Part shown: positions 25,564 to 38,767 of the stretch, piece by piece
Layout: every line of letters starts with the position of its first letter
Numbering within the stretch: position 1 is the stretch's first letter
From: Adiantum capillus-veneris
Taxonomy: Eukaryota; Streptophyta; Polypodiopsida; Polypodiales; Pteridaceae
Assembly (NCBI GenBank): GCA_014529385.2
Contig: CM043962.1
Span: 123,982,470 to 124,046,469 of the forward strand
DNA: 64,000 nt
Direction: 5' to 3'
Translations under genes and position numbers: made by a program
Notes under the pieces: model-generated
Told to the model about the DNA's origin: nothing
The model's input: only the letters and a program-made list of their open reading frames with translations
The model's database searches: none

Positions 25564-26528
25564 TGTTGGGGGCAATCATAGCATAGCCTAATAAACCCAA
25601 GACCAACAAAATTATCAATCCTAGGATCGATAACCCGGATAGGGCATGGAAGCACGAGCATCGGATGAATAGAATAAGAGGATTCAAGATTATGCTCATC
25701 CAATGCAATAGAGGTTAGTCATTAAATCACTAACTCTAATCACATCATCAACCAAGCATATCCTACACACATTAAGCGCACCAAAGTCCGACTTACCATA
25801 GACTAAAAACCCAAAGCACACACACACTAATTGCATTGGTGTTGGACTCTCCAATCACCACATGCCAATCAAGGCACTTCATCAAAAGTTACACACACAA
25901 GGTGAATGGTGCTAGCGTTTTAGAAAACCTATCCACACACAAGCAAACAATAGGGCACACACACTAATTTAAAGATTAAGAACCAAATTAATCAACCTAA
26001 TTAGTGATGTTAAATATTGCAAATTGAGTGTTTATAGAAGGATTGGAGCGGTTAATAACAAGAAGTCATCACACACACTCAAATCTAGAATAATGAGAAA
26101 GGTGAAACTACTTCATGAGATAATGGAATAGAAGAATTGAGACTAATGAAAAAGTAGAGATTAGATTAAGAAAGCTCTTTAATTACAATGGATTAGCACT
26201 AGACTCTTAAGCATGGGCATTAAGCTCAAGGCTACGCCATCCATAGAGTGAACACTCAAGAGAGAGAGAGAGAGCTCTCAAAAGTGGATCCTCAAGAGTG
26301 GATACTCAAGAATGAAGCTTCCTTGCATAAAGGCTTTCTTATAAAGGCTTTCATCACAATCCCGTCTACTATGGGTTTATTTTTGAGCCCTCTAGCTAGC
26401 ATATACAACTTTGGAACTCCCAATGAGCCCAAAACTTATAAAAAGTGAATAGGAAACATTATGCACATCCATAGCATATCTCCCGCTTGATCCATATTCG
26501 ATGTAGCTTGTGTTAGCCGCTACTAACA
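25564..26528 (-). repeat. Left arm of composite D: a ~965-bp LTR on the minus strand
   Basis: On the minus strand it begins TGTTAGTAGCGGC right after a purine tract AGGAAGGGGGGAA (26529-26542) and ends GCCCCCAACA at 25564. That is the layout of a gypsy 3' LTR. The right arm (29384-35607) is the same sequence in the opposite orientation, clearly similar though diverged along its length. Confidence 0.78.
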
Positions 26529-29383
26529 TTCCCCCCTTCCTAATTTGGCGCACGTCCTCATGTGCCGGTGAAGCAAAACACGGTGACATGGTAGAAAGCA
26601 AGTCCATGGAAGAAATGTTGAGCTGCAAATCATAAGAACAAGTAATGAGTATCAAATCTAACAAGGATAAAAACATGAAGTATAATGAACAATCATGCAA
26701 AGTGATTTTTTTTTGTTCTAAAAGATGGGTGAATCATAGTCAAAAACTAAACACATAAAGTAAAAAAACACTTAACTATCATGAAGATTAAACCACGCGA
26801 AATTTCAGTTTTATGCATGAAACACAAGCAATCAGTTATGACCCTAGGCTAATGCAAGGTCATAAACCTACTAGCCTAAAAACTATATACCAATCTTAAT
26901 AAATCATTCAAGTCTATCATGTCTATGGGCTATAAAAAAGCTCCTGATCTATAGTACATTATCACAGCTTTTTGAAGCTCATGGAAGTTTTGTTTTTGTC
27001 ATTCATAGAAAAAAGTAACACACATCACAAGTCTACCACCCCAAGGCAAGTCTAGGTATGACTCTCGGCTCCTTGAACCCTCAAGAAGGTGTTCCAAAAG
27101 CCTACTAGCCCACGAAGGTGACGGCTAATCCCTATCAGCCCAGTGCATTGGTTTAGGGCCTGGACCAAGCGAGCCAAGGTGATTCCCATCGCCTACAAAG
27201 AGCCAATAATGCACTAGGCCTACATAGACACAATATAACATAGGAATTTTCTTTTCATGTGTCTAGTAGCATTTTGATACTTTTTCTTTGACACTTTTTT
27301 GCTATATTGATTCATTTTTTAGCACTTTTTTGTTTCTTCCATTATGAGATGCTAATGGCAAATGGACTAAGGGACTAAAGCCTAATCATAGCCCTAGGTC
27401 ATGTTAAAAATGAATGGAGTATTAAGACTATTACTACGAGTCTAGGACTAATGAGAAATGAAGCTACATTAACCTAAGGTCAAGGACAATTACCTATGAT
27501 TAGCACACATAAAACCTAATTTTTTGATGAGTTAATTTTTCACAAAGAAAAGTGTTGAAACTTTAGTATGCCTAGCTTTTGAACATGAAAGAACCATAGC
27601 TTAGAAGCATAAATCACTTAAGCCAAGCATAGAGAACGGAGAGATAAACAAAAGAGCAAAATCATGGAAGAATTACACCTATTCATGCTCTTTGTGCATC
27701 CTTGAGCAAGCATCCCCTTTGTAGAGAAGTCTCTTGATCTTTTTATTACAATCCAAGCTGATTTGAAGCTAAGTGTAAACACAAGATCCAAATGCCATTT
27801 ATTGAAATCCAAAAAACACACAAAAAACATTAATGAAACCTAAAGCTAGGGTCTTGCATACCTGAATTTGCCAAAGTAAAAAAAACCCAAGGGAAAAAAG
27901 TGCCTCTGGTTATGCACTTGATGCTCTTTGTAGCAAATTTATGCATACATAACAACAATGTGAGAGATAAAATGCTTCTACATAAGCAAATTTGCAATTT
28001 TTACAACCTCTCATGCATGATTCAAAGTTGATTAGTTTCTAACTCAATGAAATATGGAATTAAAAACAAGCCAAGAGCTGAAAATAACGCAACTTTGATG
28101 AAATGAAGTGGCTCTTGAAAGCCAAATTTTACAACTTGAAGCTCTCCAAAGAAGTTGGCTAACAACTAGCTCACATGAAATTTTACAATTTAAGAGAACT
28201 TATCTATGAGCTAGAGATGACTGCAACTTGATGGAATGAAAGTGAATGGCTCTCAACAGTCAAATTTTGTACTTGAAAACTCTTAAAAAAGTTGGGTAAT
28301 CACTAGCTCAAATGGAAAAAATTTCACTTTAGACCAAGCTATGAGCTAGCATGTATACAACTTTTAATCCAAAGAATTGGAATGGCTCTCATTAGCCAAG
28401 TTTTGCAATATTTTGCAATGATGACCCCTTTTTGGATCAATGAAATCACAGCTTTTCCCACAACCCTTCAAAAACAAAGTCAATCATTAGTGCTCTTAAG
28501 CATTTGGAAATTCAATACAAGCAGTAAATCATGCTCAATCACAAGCCCAAAAGTTGTTGTGCTTTCTTTTGGCCATTCATAGAATCTCAACTTTAGTGCT
28601 ATGCAAGGATTTTTCATTTATATCAAGCACTAAACTGCAACAAGAAATACAAACCCCAAACTTTAATGCACACTCTTGTGGCTATCAAACGGGATCAATT
28701 TTAGTGTTTTGCAATGATTTTTTATTCAATCCAACCTCTAAAATGTACAAGAAATGTCAAGTTCAAATTTTAATGCACACTCTTTCTCAAGCATCAATTT
28801 AGTGTCAATGTAGCTTTCAAATGAAGCTCGTATGCTTGCCAATAACATTTGTTCATGCAAAGCAATGAAAATGCCAATGAACTCGAGCATCAAACCATGC
28901 ACAAGCCAAAAGTGTGGTGCAATGCAAGTTCATGTATGCATGGAAATGAATACACAATCATAGCACACATTTGACGCCCACATCCATCCTTTTAAATAGA
29001 ACATTGCAAAGGAGAGAAAGCATATGATGAAGAGATATGTAAATTCTCTCACAACAGTCAATACCCACTCTCATGTGATTGGCCAATACACATGAAGTGC
29101 ACAAGATTGTCTTATCCATAATCAAGGTTAACTCTAAAGTGCAACTCAGAAGCATATGTATGCCTTGATTAAATGATAAAGTAGCTTGTAATACCAGGTT
29201 TTGCAATCCATAGCAACAAAAATGTCCTGCATGCCTAGTGAATTTTGATATCATCATCCGCAACACTCAATCATTAGTGCATGATAACCTTCCTAGTGAA
29301 TCAAACACTATAAATAAATCATGTCCTTATGAAGTATGCAACTTTTTGATATGCATGCAAAAAAGCAAAAAGCAATTACTTAC
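26529..29383. other. Central non-coding region of composite D
   Basis: About 2.85 kb of AT-rich sequence without a usable frame. The 26545-26580 end (HEDVRQIRKGG-like on minus) resembles the 3' end of gypsy internal regions. A degenerate tandem repeat of about 137 bp (GGCTCT...GCTAG units at 28110, 28248 and 28384) and another of about 115 bp (28585-28800) are visible. Confidence 0.6.
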
Positions 29384-29611
29384 CGGCTAACACAGGCTAC
29401 ACCGAATATGCATCAAGCGGGAGATATGCTATGGATGTGCATAATGTTTCCTACTCACTGTGTATAGTCTTGGGCTCATTGAGAGTTCCATAGTTGTATA
29501 TGCTAGCTAGAGGGCTCAAACTTAAACCCATAGTAGAAGGGATTGTGGTGAAAGCCTTTATGCAAGGAGGCTTCATTCTTGAGTAGCCACTCTTGAGGAT
29601 CCACTTTTGAG

Positions 29612-29667
<56 letters not shown>

Positions 29668-29689
29668 TTCACTTTATGGATGGCCTAGC

Positions 29690-30458
29690 TGTTAAGTATG
29701 GAGCTTGATTTACCCCTTGTAATTTTTTGTGTTAAAAATGCACATTTGTGAGGCCCCCATTATTAGGAGAAGCCATCGTGCGTGAAGAAAATAACTCACC
29801 AGAAAATAAAATTACTTGCCTGAAACCAAAATTTTCACGCCTAGTCTCGAGCCTAAGCTCAAGACTGGCTTTGCCACAATATTCCTTTTTGCCGGAATAT
29901 TATGACCAGACGACGGTCAAAAAGTGGTCGAAAACCAGCCAGTCGTTTGGCCGGTTGGCCGGTGGTCGGAAGTCAATGGCCGATGGCTGGTGGCCAAATA
30001 CAATGGCTGGTGGCCGATTTCAAAGGAGGACTTGTCTTCTCAAGGGCGGACACTCATGGGCGGATTGGAGGGTCCGATTTGGACTTATCTACACAAGGGC
30101 GGCTATACATGGCTGCCTCTCATGAGAGATGGCAGCCCTTTTGGCCTATAAAAGGAGGCCATTTCTACACACATTTCATAGTGTGAAGTTGATGCAACAA
30201 GGTGGGTATGAGGTGGTGAGAGTGAAGCAAGGTGGGAGCTCTATTAAGGGTATAATCCCTTTGTAACCTACTTTTTGTTTTGAAGTACTAAATCCATTGA
30301 GTGGCTGCTTTCCCGTGGACGTAGCCCACATTGGGTGAACAACGTATATCATGTGTACTCTCTCTCTCTCTACTCTATAATCTCTTGTGTGTGTAATTTA
30401 TCTCTCTCCATTAAGTAATCTACTCAATTATCTACTTAGCTACGTATATATCCTAACA
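29690..30458 (+). repeat. 5' LTR of copia E
   Basis: TGTTAAGTATGG to CCTAACA. Contains a GGCC/GGTGGCC-rich minisatellite-like block (about 29930-30010). Confidence 0.92.
30147..30155 (+). promoter_or_regulatory. TATA box in the E LTR
   Basis: TATAAAAGG in the LTR, about 310 bp before its end, conserved in the 3' LTR (34566) and in both E2 LTRs. It is the probable RNA polymerase II promoter of the element. Confidence 0.7.
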
Positions 30459-30460
30459 AC

Positions 30461-30472
30461 TGGTATCAGAGC
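30461..30472 (+). other. Primer-binding site of copia E
   Basis: TGGTATCAGAGC two bases after the 5' LTR: initiator Met tRNA site. Confidence 0.92.
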
Positions 30473-30531
30473 AAGGTTTGCTCGTAGCTAATTTATCTCA
30501 AGGAAAGGATTCCTTGTATTGAGTGGGAGTA

Positions 30532-33500
30532 ATGGTGGAGGAAGGGAAGCTCAAGATTGAGAAGTTTAATGGCAAAAACTACCAACATTGGAAGATGCAG
30601 ATTGAAGACTATCTCTACCAGAAGGACTTCTATTTGCTACTAGGCGGTCTTGCAAAGAAGCCCGCAACAATGGCAGATGAAGCATGAATTGTTCTTGACC
30701 GAAATGCACTGGAAACAATCCGGTTAAGCTTGGCTTCAACGATGGTCTTCAACGTTTCGGAGATAAAGACCACGAAGGACTTGATGAAGTCACTTGACGA
30801 CTTCTATGAGAAACCATCGGCATCCAATAAGGTATTTTTCATGAAGCGCTTATTCAATCTAAAGATGTCAGAAAATGGTTCAGTTAGAGAACACCTAAAT
30901 GACTTTAACACAAACATAAGTCAAATTTGATCGTTGAAAATCAATTTCAATGACGAAGTGCCAGCTCTTCTTATTCTATCATCTCTACCGGATAGTTGGG
31001 ATAGCCTTGTAATGGCTATAAGTAATTCTATCTCTGGCACAAATAATCTTAAGTTTGATGATATTGTGGGTGTTCTCCTAAGTGAGGAAATGCGAAGGAG
31101 AAGCACAGGAGAATCATCAAGTGCTGCACTGTAAGTGGAAACAAGAGGAAGGCCTAAGGAGAGGTTCAAAAACCAAAAGGGTCGTGATCGCTCAAGGCGG
31201 AGCAAGTCATGCACAAAGTCAGTTCTTATTGTTGGAACTGCGGCAAGAAGGGCCACGTCAAGAAGGATTGCTGGTCCAAGAAGAAGAAGGAGTCGGCCGG
31301 AGTCTCAAGACAACAAGCCAATACCGGAGGCCAATGTGGTAGGTAAAGTACAGCAAGATGCTCTAATTCTCTCATTAGACAAAGTGTGTAATTCCTGGAT
31401 AGTAGATTCCGGGGCTTCATTCCATGCGACACCACACAAGCAACATTTCCAAGATTACACCAAAGGTAATTTTGGGTATGTATACTTGGGAGATGATGAA
31501 GCTTGTGATGTTGTCGGCAAAGGTACAGTTTCTGTCAAAACTGCTAACGAAAATAAATGGAAGCTTAAAGTTCCTTTTCTTTGCAAAAATTTGATCTCTA
31601 CAGGACAATTGGACGATGAAGGTCACAAAATTGCATTCGGAAACAAACGGTGGAAGATCTCAAAGGGATGTTTGGTGGTTGCCAAGGGAGAAAAGGTTGG
31701 TACACTTTACTTGTGTACTGTTAGCACGTAACCTTCAGCTCGTGCAACAACTAGTGCCAAAGGAATGCAAGTCCTTCAAACAAAGAAGCTTCTACCAAGT
31801 TTGAAAGAAGTGGACTTAGAGTTCTGTGAAGATTGTGTTTATGGTAAACAAAAGAGGGTAAAATTTCAAAATTTTGGAAATGAAAGAAAAAATAAAAAAC
31901 TTGAGTTGGTTCATTCTGACGTTTCGGGTCCTGCAAGTACACCATCACTTGATGGCTCATTGTACTATGTAACATTTATAGACGATGTGACCAGGAAAAC
32001 GTGGGTTTATGTAATGAAGAATAAATCCGATGTGTTTTCCATATTTCAAAGGTGGAAAGCCTTTGTGGAGAATGAAGCAGGTACTAAGGTTAAATGCCTC
32101 AGATCCGACAATGGCGGCGAATATTGTAGCTAAGCTTTTGTGCTAGCAATGGCATTTGGAGGAAAAGGACAACCCGAAGGACATCTCAACAAAATTGGAT
32201 TTTGGAAAGGATGAATAGGACAATCATGGAGCGAGCACGAAGCATGCGGCTACATGCAGGCTTACCACTTGAGCTTTGGACGGAAGCTCTAAGTACGTCT
32301 GTGTACTTAATCAACCGGTCACCCTCAACGGCATTGGATGGGGGAGTTCTAGAAGATGTATGGATAGGTAAACCGGTGAATTATGCATTTCTCAAAGTGC
32401 TTGGGTGTGAGGCTTTCATGGAGCACATGGAGCTTGAAGATGGTGAAGACTCAAGGACAGCAAACGATGACAATGTACAACAACGTCAACCAAATGAGGA
32501 GCCTCAACCAATTCCTCGAAGATCTACAAGAGTAAGTAGACCTCCATAAAGGTTTGTTCCTTCCTTCAACCATCTCTTCATCTCAGATTCTGGAGAGCGA
32601 GAATCATATGAAGAAGCTATGCATCACGAATCCAAAGAAGAATGGATGAAGAGCATGCAAGTGGAGATGGACTCACTACATCTCAACCAAACATGGGGCT
32701 TGGTTGAGTTCTCTAAAGGTAAGTGGGCACTTCAAAACAAATGGGTATACAAGCTGAAGGAAGAAGAAGGTGGAAAGAAAAGGTACAAGTCTAGGCTTGT
32801 GGGTGGTAAAAGGGTTTTCTCAAAAGAAAGGTATTGACTTCAATGAAATATTTTTTCCTGTTGTAAAAATGAACTTAATTAGGCTTGTCTTAAGCCTTGT
32901 GGCTTCTCATGATTTAAATCTTGAGAAAATGGATGTAAATACGGCATTCCCTCATGGTGACTTAGAGGAGGAAATTTACATGCTTCAACCAAAGGGGTAT
33001 GAAGTAAAAGGTAAGGAGAAAATGGTTTGCAAATTAAAGAAGAGCTTGTATGGTTTAAAGCAAGCATCAAGACAATGGTACTTGAAGTTCGATCGATGGA
33101 TGTTAGATCATGGATTCAGAAGATGCAACTCAGATCATTACGTCTACACAAAGAATTTGGGAGATGGGAAGTTCATCATCCTAATGTTGTATGTTGATGA
33201 CATGCTGATTGCAAGTGCTAACATGCAGGACATCAAAGAACTAAAAGAAGAACTCTCTAAATCTTTTTCAATGAAAGATTTAGGTGTTGCAAAGAGGATA
33301 CTTGGTATGAAGATATCAAGGGAAAGGACGAAGAAGACAATAAAGCTATCTCAAGAGGATTACATCAAGAAGGTACTAGAAAGGTTTTCAATGCAAAATG
33401 CAAAAACGGTTTCTACACATTTGGCTGGTCACTTTAAACTAACCAAGGATATGTGTCCAAAGACACAAGAGGAGATAGCCTATATGTCTAATGTATGCTA

Positions 33501-34120
33501 TGGTTTGGACAAGGCCAGACATTGCACATGCAGTGAGAGTTGTAAGTAGGTTCATGGACAACCCAGGTAAAGAGCATTGGCAAGCTGTGAAGTGAATACT
33601 TAGGTATCTAAAAGGGATAACAACAAATGCTTTGTATTTTGAGGGAATTGATATTTTTCTTCAAGGGTATGCTGATGCAAATATGGCAGATGACAAAGCC
33701 ACTCGAAGGAGCACTATTGGCTATGTCTTCACGGTTGGAGGCATAACAATAAGCTGGGCTTCAAAGGTGCAGAAAGTGGTCTCACTTTCTACCACGAAAG
33801 CAGAGTATGTCGCAATGACGGAGGCAAGCAAAGAAATTATGTGGCTTCACAGATTCTTAGAAGAGCTTGGATTCAAACAAGATAATTGTGTCTTGTATAG
33901 TGATAGCCAAAGCGTTATCCATCTTGCAAAGAACTCAGCCTTTCATTCAAGGACAAAGCACATTGAGGTGAGATATCACTTCATACGCACTCTTTTGGAA
34001 GAGGGACAACTAAAGCTAGGAAAGGTGCATACAAGTGAAAATCCTGCAGACATGTTTACAAAGGTGGTCAACAAGGAGAAGTTGAGCTTTTGCTCATCTT
34101 CAATCGGCATTCAAGGATAA
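30532..34120 (+). pseudogene. Copia E Gag-Pol, broken
   Basis: The ATG at 30532 starts MVEEGKLKIEKFNGK as in E2. Lesions: a Trp codon turned TGA (30685), an Arg codon turned TGA (30928), a frameshift before the zinc knuckle (CWNCGKKGHVKKDC near 31235), loss of part of the pre-integrase region near 31735, a deletion in integrase after RSDNGGEYCS (32133), and loss of about 60 codons after VLGCEAFM (32420). RT keeps LYVDDM (33190) but is broken at 33515. RNase H (33632-34120) is open, though it has ANMADDKATRRST where E2 has ADMAGDKDTRRST. Confidence 0.9.
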
Positions 34121-34180
34121 GAAGCCAGGATGGAAAATAGTCATAGGTTTTGTTTGGAGATCAGTCTCCAAGTGGGAGAT

Positions 34181-34886
34181 TGTTAAGTATGGAGCCTGAT
34201 TTACCCCTTGTACTCACCCGGAAAATAAAATCACTTGTCAGAAACCAAAATTTTCACACCCAGTCTCGAGCCTAAGCTCGAGACTGGCTTTCCTAGAATA
34301 TTTCTTTTCGCCGGAATATTATGGCCGGATGACGGTCGAAAAGTGGTCGGAAGCCGGCCGGTCGTTTGGCCGGTTGGCTAGTGGTCGGAAGTCAATGGCC
34401 GATGGCCGGTGGCCAAATCCAATGGCCAGTGGCCGATTTCAAAGGAGGACTTGTCTTCTCAAGTGCGGCCACATATGGGGGGATTGGAGGGTCCGATTTG
34501 GACTTATCTACACAAGGGCGGCTACACATGGCTGCCTCTCATGAGAGAGGGCATCCCTTTTGGCCTATAAAAGGAGGCCATTTCTACACACATTTCATAG
34601 TGTGAAGTTGATGCAACAAGGTGGGTATGAGGTGGTGAGAGTGAAGCAAGGCGAGAGCTCTATTAAGTATATAATCTCTTTGTAACCTACTTCTTGTTTT
34701 GAAGTACTAAAGCCATTGAGTGGCTGCTTTCCCGTGGACATAGCCCACATTGGGTGAACCATGTATATCGTGTATACTCTCTCTCTCTCTCTCTCTCTAC
34801 TCTATAATCTCTTGTGTGAGTAAATTATCTCTCTCCATTAAGTAATCTCCTCAATTATCTACTTAGCTACGTCAGATTTCCTAACA
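34181..34886 (+). repeat. 3' LTR of copia E
   Basis: It is preceded by the purine tract AAGTGGGAGAT (34170-34180). It starts TGTTAAGTATGG and ends CCTAACA. Confidence 0.92.
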
Positions 34887-35607
34887 CTAGCCTTGAGCTT
34901 AATGCCCATTCTTAAGAGGCTAGTGCTAATCCATTGTAATTAGAGTAAGCTCTTCTTGATTAATTTAATCCCTATTTTACTCATTAATCTTATCTTCTCT
35001 ACATTCCATTATGTCATGAAGTAGTTTTACACTCTCATTATTCTAGATTTGAGAGAGGTTATTACTTCTTGCTTTGATCTTAACTCTCTTCTTCCATAAG
35101 TATATCAACTAGTTGATGACTTCTCTAATTCTCTTGATTAGTGTAGTGCGTGTGCACTCTTGGTTATGTCATTAGAGTTTGTGCCTGATTGTGTGCTTAA
35201 GTGTGTGAAGGTTTAAGAGCCTTGAGCTCAATGCCACTTGTGTGTGATGTAATTAGAGTACCTTGGTTGGCATGTGATGATTGGGAAAGCCAACTTCAAC
35301 GAAATTAGTGTGTGATTTGATCATGTATGCTTGTGTTGACTGTGTTCTTGTGACTCCATAAGATTTGCAAGTCGGACTTTGCTGGGCTTGATGTGTGTAG
35401 GAGTTGATTGATTAGTGATTAGAGTATGATTAGAGTTATTCTTGCCATGGCTAATTTCTACTTGCATTGGTGAGGTATTCTCTTGAATCCTCTATTTGGA
35501 TGCATCCTATGATGCTCGTGCCTCCAAGCCCTAGCCGGGTTGCCGATCCACAGATTGATAATTTTGTGTGGGTTGCGATTTGGTTGTTGCTACAATGCCT
35601 CCCAACA

Positions 35608-37626
35608 TAGACTCTTGTAAGTCACGGCTATACTCATCAGCAGGCGAAGATCTTCCCATGTACTTTAAGTAGCAAGGGACTTTTAGGTCTTCCCTCTATG
35701 ATATCAAAAGGTGATTTTTCCGTAGTAGTATGGACAGTATTATTGTACACATACTCCACTAGGGTTAAGTACTTCTCCCATTGTGATCGTTGATTTACTT
35801 CTATAACATAAGTCTTTAGTAGATCGAGTATCGTAAGATTGGCTATCTCACTTTGGCCATTCGTTTGTGGGTGATAGACCGAAGAGAAATTCAATCTTGT
35901 ACCTATATTTTCAAAGAGACATTTTCAAAAATTATTGGTAATTCTAGGATCTCCATTTGACACAATGAATGTTGGTAATTCATGGTGTTTGAAAATCTGA
36001 GATATGTAGATGGTTGCCATTTGGTGTGCCTTAATAATCTTTTTGACAAGAATAAAGTGTGCTTGCTTGCTAAAACTGTCAACTATTGTCCATATTCCCG
36101 TATTCCCATGGGTAGACTTGGGTAAATTAAAGATAAAATCCATGGTTATACTAGGGATTGACAATGGCTAGAGTAATCCAGGTTTCTTCCCTCTATCATA
36201 CTTAGTCTTTTGGCATACCACACATTTTGAAACATACTCTTTTATGTCCACTTTCATGGTAGGCCAATAGAAGTATGTCTCTACTCCTTGAAGAGTGGGT
36301 TGAATGCCTCTATGCCCCACATAGGGAGGAGTATGGGATTCATACATGACTTTCTCACGAAGGGAGTGGGTAACACATAACCTATTTCCATGGAGAAGAT
36401 AACCATCTTGGAAGGTCAATGGTTCCTCTTTCTTTCCCAAAGCAAGGGTTGACATTACATCTTTAAAGTCAGGGTCAATAGCATACTCATCTATCATAGA
36501 AGATAGATCATTGTGAGTTGCTATAGACACCGCATTGACTTTTGGTCGTTGTGAAAGTGCATCGGCCACTTGATTGTGCTTACTAGCAATGTGAGCAATA
36601 TGAAAATAAAATTACGAAAGAAAATTTACCCACCTCATTTGTTTGTTGGAAAGCTTGGTTTGCATCATGAAGTACTTGAGACTTTGGTTTGTTTGTAAGA
36701 TGAATGGAGTCCCCAATAAATAGTGCTTTCTTGTGTCTAGGGCATGTAGAACAGCTAAAAGCTCTTTCTCATAAATGCCCAAGACTGGTTATCCATATTG
36801 AGCCTTCGGCTCTCATATGCTATGGCATGCCCTTCTTGAAGCAAGACTTCTCCAAGGCAATCATTACAAGCATGACATTGGACCTCAAATGGCTTTGAGA
36901 GATCCGAAAGGATGAGGACTGGTTGTGAGGTAAGCTTCTCTTTGAGCTTGTCAAAAGTATTTTTCTCTTTAGAAGTCCATGAATACTTAACATTCTTCTT
37001 TGTTAAGTCATGTAATGGTCCTACTATTTGAGAAATTTTTTCTATGAAGCGTCTATAGTATGCACACATACCAATAAAGCTTCTTAGTTTAGGTAGATTC
37101 CTTGGATTAGGCTATGCTTTTATTACCTCTAGTTTTGATGGATCCATATGGATACCATCTTGAGAAATAATATGACCTAAGTATCGAATCTTTTGAATGA
37201 AAAATTTGCTTTTCTTTTGGTTGAGAAAAATCTTGTTCCCCCTCAATGCTTGAAAAATCACTTGGAGATGCTGCTTGTGTTTCTCCAAGGACTTGGAGTA
37301 GATGATGATATCATCAAAGAACACTCCAGTGAACTTGCGGTAGGGTCTAAATGTTTTCTCCATCAAAAAATTGAATGTGACAGGTGCATTGGTCAAGCCA
37401 AAAGGCATGACTAGATATTTATAAAAACCAAACGTTGTAAGAAACAACGCAGTCTTTAGGATATCTTCATCCACTATTCTTATTTGATGATAGCCACTTT
37501 TAAGGTCAATCCTACTAAAGTAGGTAGAGCCTTGTAACTTAATCAAATAGATCTTCTACCCGAGGTATGGGAAATTTGTTTTTGATAGTGATATGGGTTA
37601 GTGCTCGATAATCCACACACATACGG
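35608..37626 (-). pseudogene. Chromovirus C RT, RNase H and integrase, part 1
   Basis: Minus frames give RT ([54 protein letters not shown]), RNase H (CAYYRRFIEK, KPFEVQCHACNDCLG), the Ty3-type region MADALSQRP, the zinc finger (GHRGIQPTLQG, CVVCQKTK) and the integrase core (IPSITMDFIFNLP, YHPQTNGQSE). The second catalytic Asp has changed (IVSNGDPR for IVSDRDPR). RT begins abruptly at 37626 where the LTR of F starts. Integrase continues at 25563, so D was inserted into this gene. Confidence 0.88.
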
Positions 37627-38737
37627 TGTTGAACACCTAAAGAGTCGGGCAGAAAACAGCCCTAAACCAAATCATGATTAAAATTGATGAAAACCAAGAC
37701 CATAAAGATGAATCTCGTGTCGTGTAGAACTCCGTAAAGTATCCATATGCTTGATTCCGACATCCGACGAGAGAGTCAAAAGCCCCAAACAAGCTAGTCT
37801 CTGTTAGGAAAAAGGGTATGCAGGGGAATTGCAGCTATTAAAAGGGTATTTTTTTGGCTCTTATCCCAAGGTATTTTCTCTCTCCTCTTAGCCGACATGG
37901 TTCTCTCCTTGGGCACCTTTGAATTGGTCCAATTTTGGCCTTTTTTGGGTCAAAAATGAGCCATCGGCCACTTTTTGACCAAGGCAAGTGGTGAAAGGGG
38001 ATGTCCAGTGGACCAAAAAGGTGGCCAAGTGCCTAGGTAGCTGGTGTGGACTGAAAATGGCACCCCCTCTCTCCCCCAACACCCACGAGCCCTTATTAGC
38101 AAGGCAAGGAAGCTCCATTTGCTCCTATGATACACCCTTAGGGGGTACCCATTCCCCCCCTTATACCCTCCAATTTTCACTTGCTCCCTCCCATGTGGGA
38201 TTACTCCATTGCCACTTGGCACCATCCTCCCACCTCCCCACTTAGGCCTACAAATTTTTTGTTTTTCTCCCCACATCGAGCAATCTTGGCGGAGGCGTGG
38301 CGGATGACTCCGAGCATCGAATGCGATGCTATGAAGCTTGGCTCGGAGCTTATCACTTCAGCTATTTCCAAAAATCCTCGGCCACACATTTTCTAATTAA
38401 ATCCATCAAATCAGCCCACTTGCCTTGCTTCGCATGTATCCGCACCCACTTTCTAAGTAAGGAACCGCCCACTTCCAATGCATGTAACTTATGATGTATG
38501 AGTCCGATTCACCGGCTATCAAGAACGATTGAGAGTACTCATTGAAAACCACCTTTTAAGAGTTTGACCAACCCAAAACTCTTGCAAATGACTAAGCAAA
38601 ACCAAGCCTTTATACATAATTTTTACAAGAGAACTCTCAAAACTCAAAGCATTATGTACATCTATGTACTCAAGGCTAGTGAGCAAGCTTTGTAGCATGG
38701 ATTAGTGACTTTATCTTCATCCAAAAAATGCCTGACA
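37627..38737 (-). repeat. 3' LTR of gypsy F (about 1111 bp)
   Basis: On the minus strand it starts TGTCAGGCATTTT just after a purine tract (GGCTATGGGGGGTTGGC, 38740-38760) and ends GGTGTTCAACA at 37627, where chromovirus RT sequence begins. Flank TACGG is the candidate target duplication; its partner is not in the window. Confidence 0.7.
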
Positions 38738-38767
38738 TAGCTTGCCAACCCCCCATAGCCTACTTGA

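Larger units (their letters stand above)
29690..34886 (+). mobile_element. Ty1/copia retrotransposon E, degenerate
   Basis: 5197 bp with target duplication CTAGC at 29685-29689 and 34887-34891. The 5' LTR is 769 bp; the 3' LTR is 706 bp because of a deletion of about 80 bp near its start. The coding region has many stops and deletions. It belongs to the same family as the intact E2, in opposite orientation. Confidence 0.94.
29384..35607 (+). repeat. Right arm of composite D: inverted copy of the LTR, split by copia E
   Basis: Homology to the left arm starts at CGGCTAACAC (29384), runs to 29689, resumes at 34887 after E and ends CCCAACA at 35607. Without E it is about 1 kb. The first ~10 bp of the LTR are diverged or missing. 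A CT microsatellite (29616-29664) expands a short tract also present in the left arm. Confidence 0.78.

Noticed and set aside
25564-35607. Composite D as a DNA transposon with terminal inverted repeats
   Set aside because: Ends are TG...CA, the target duplication is about 5 bp and the left arm is flanked inside by a PPT, which fits LTRs rather than transposase-type inverted repeats.
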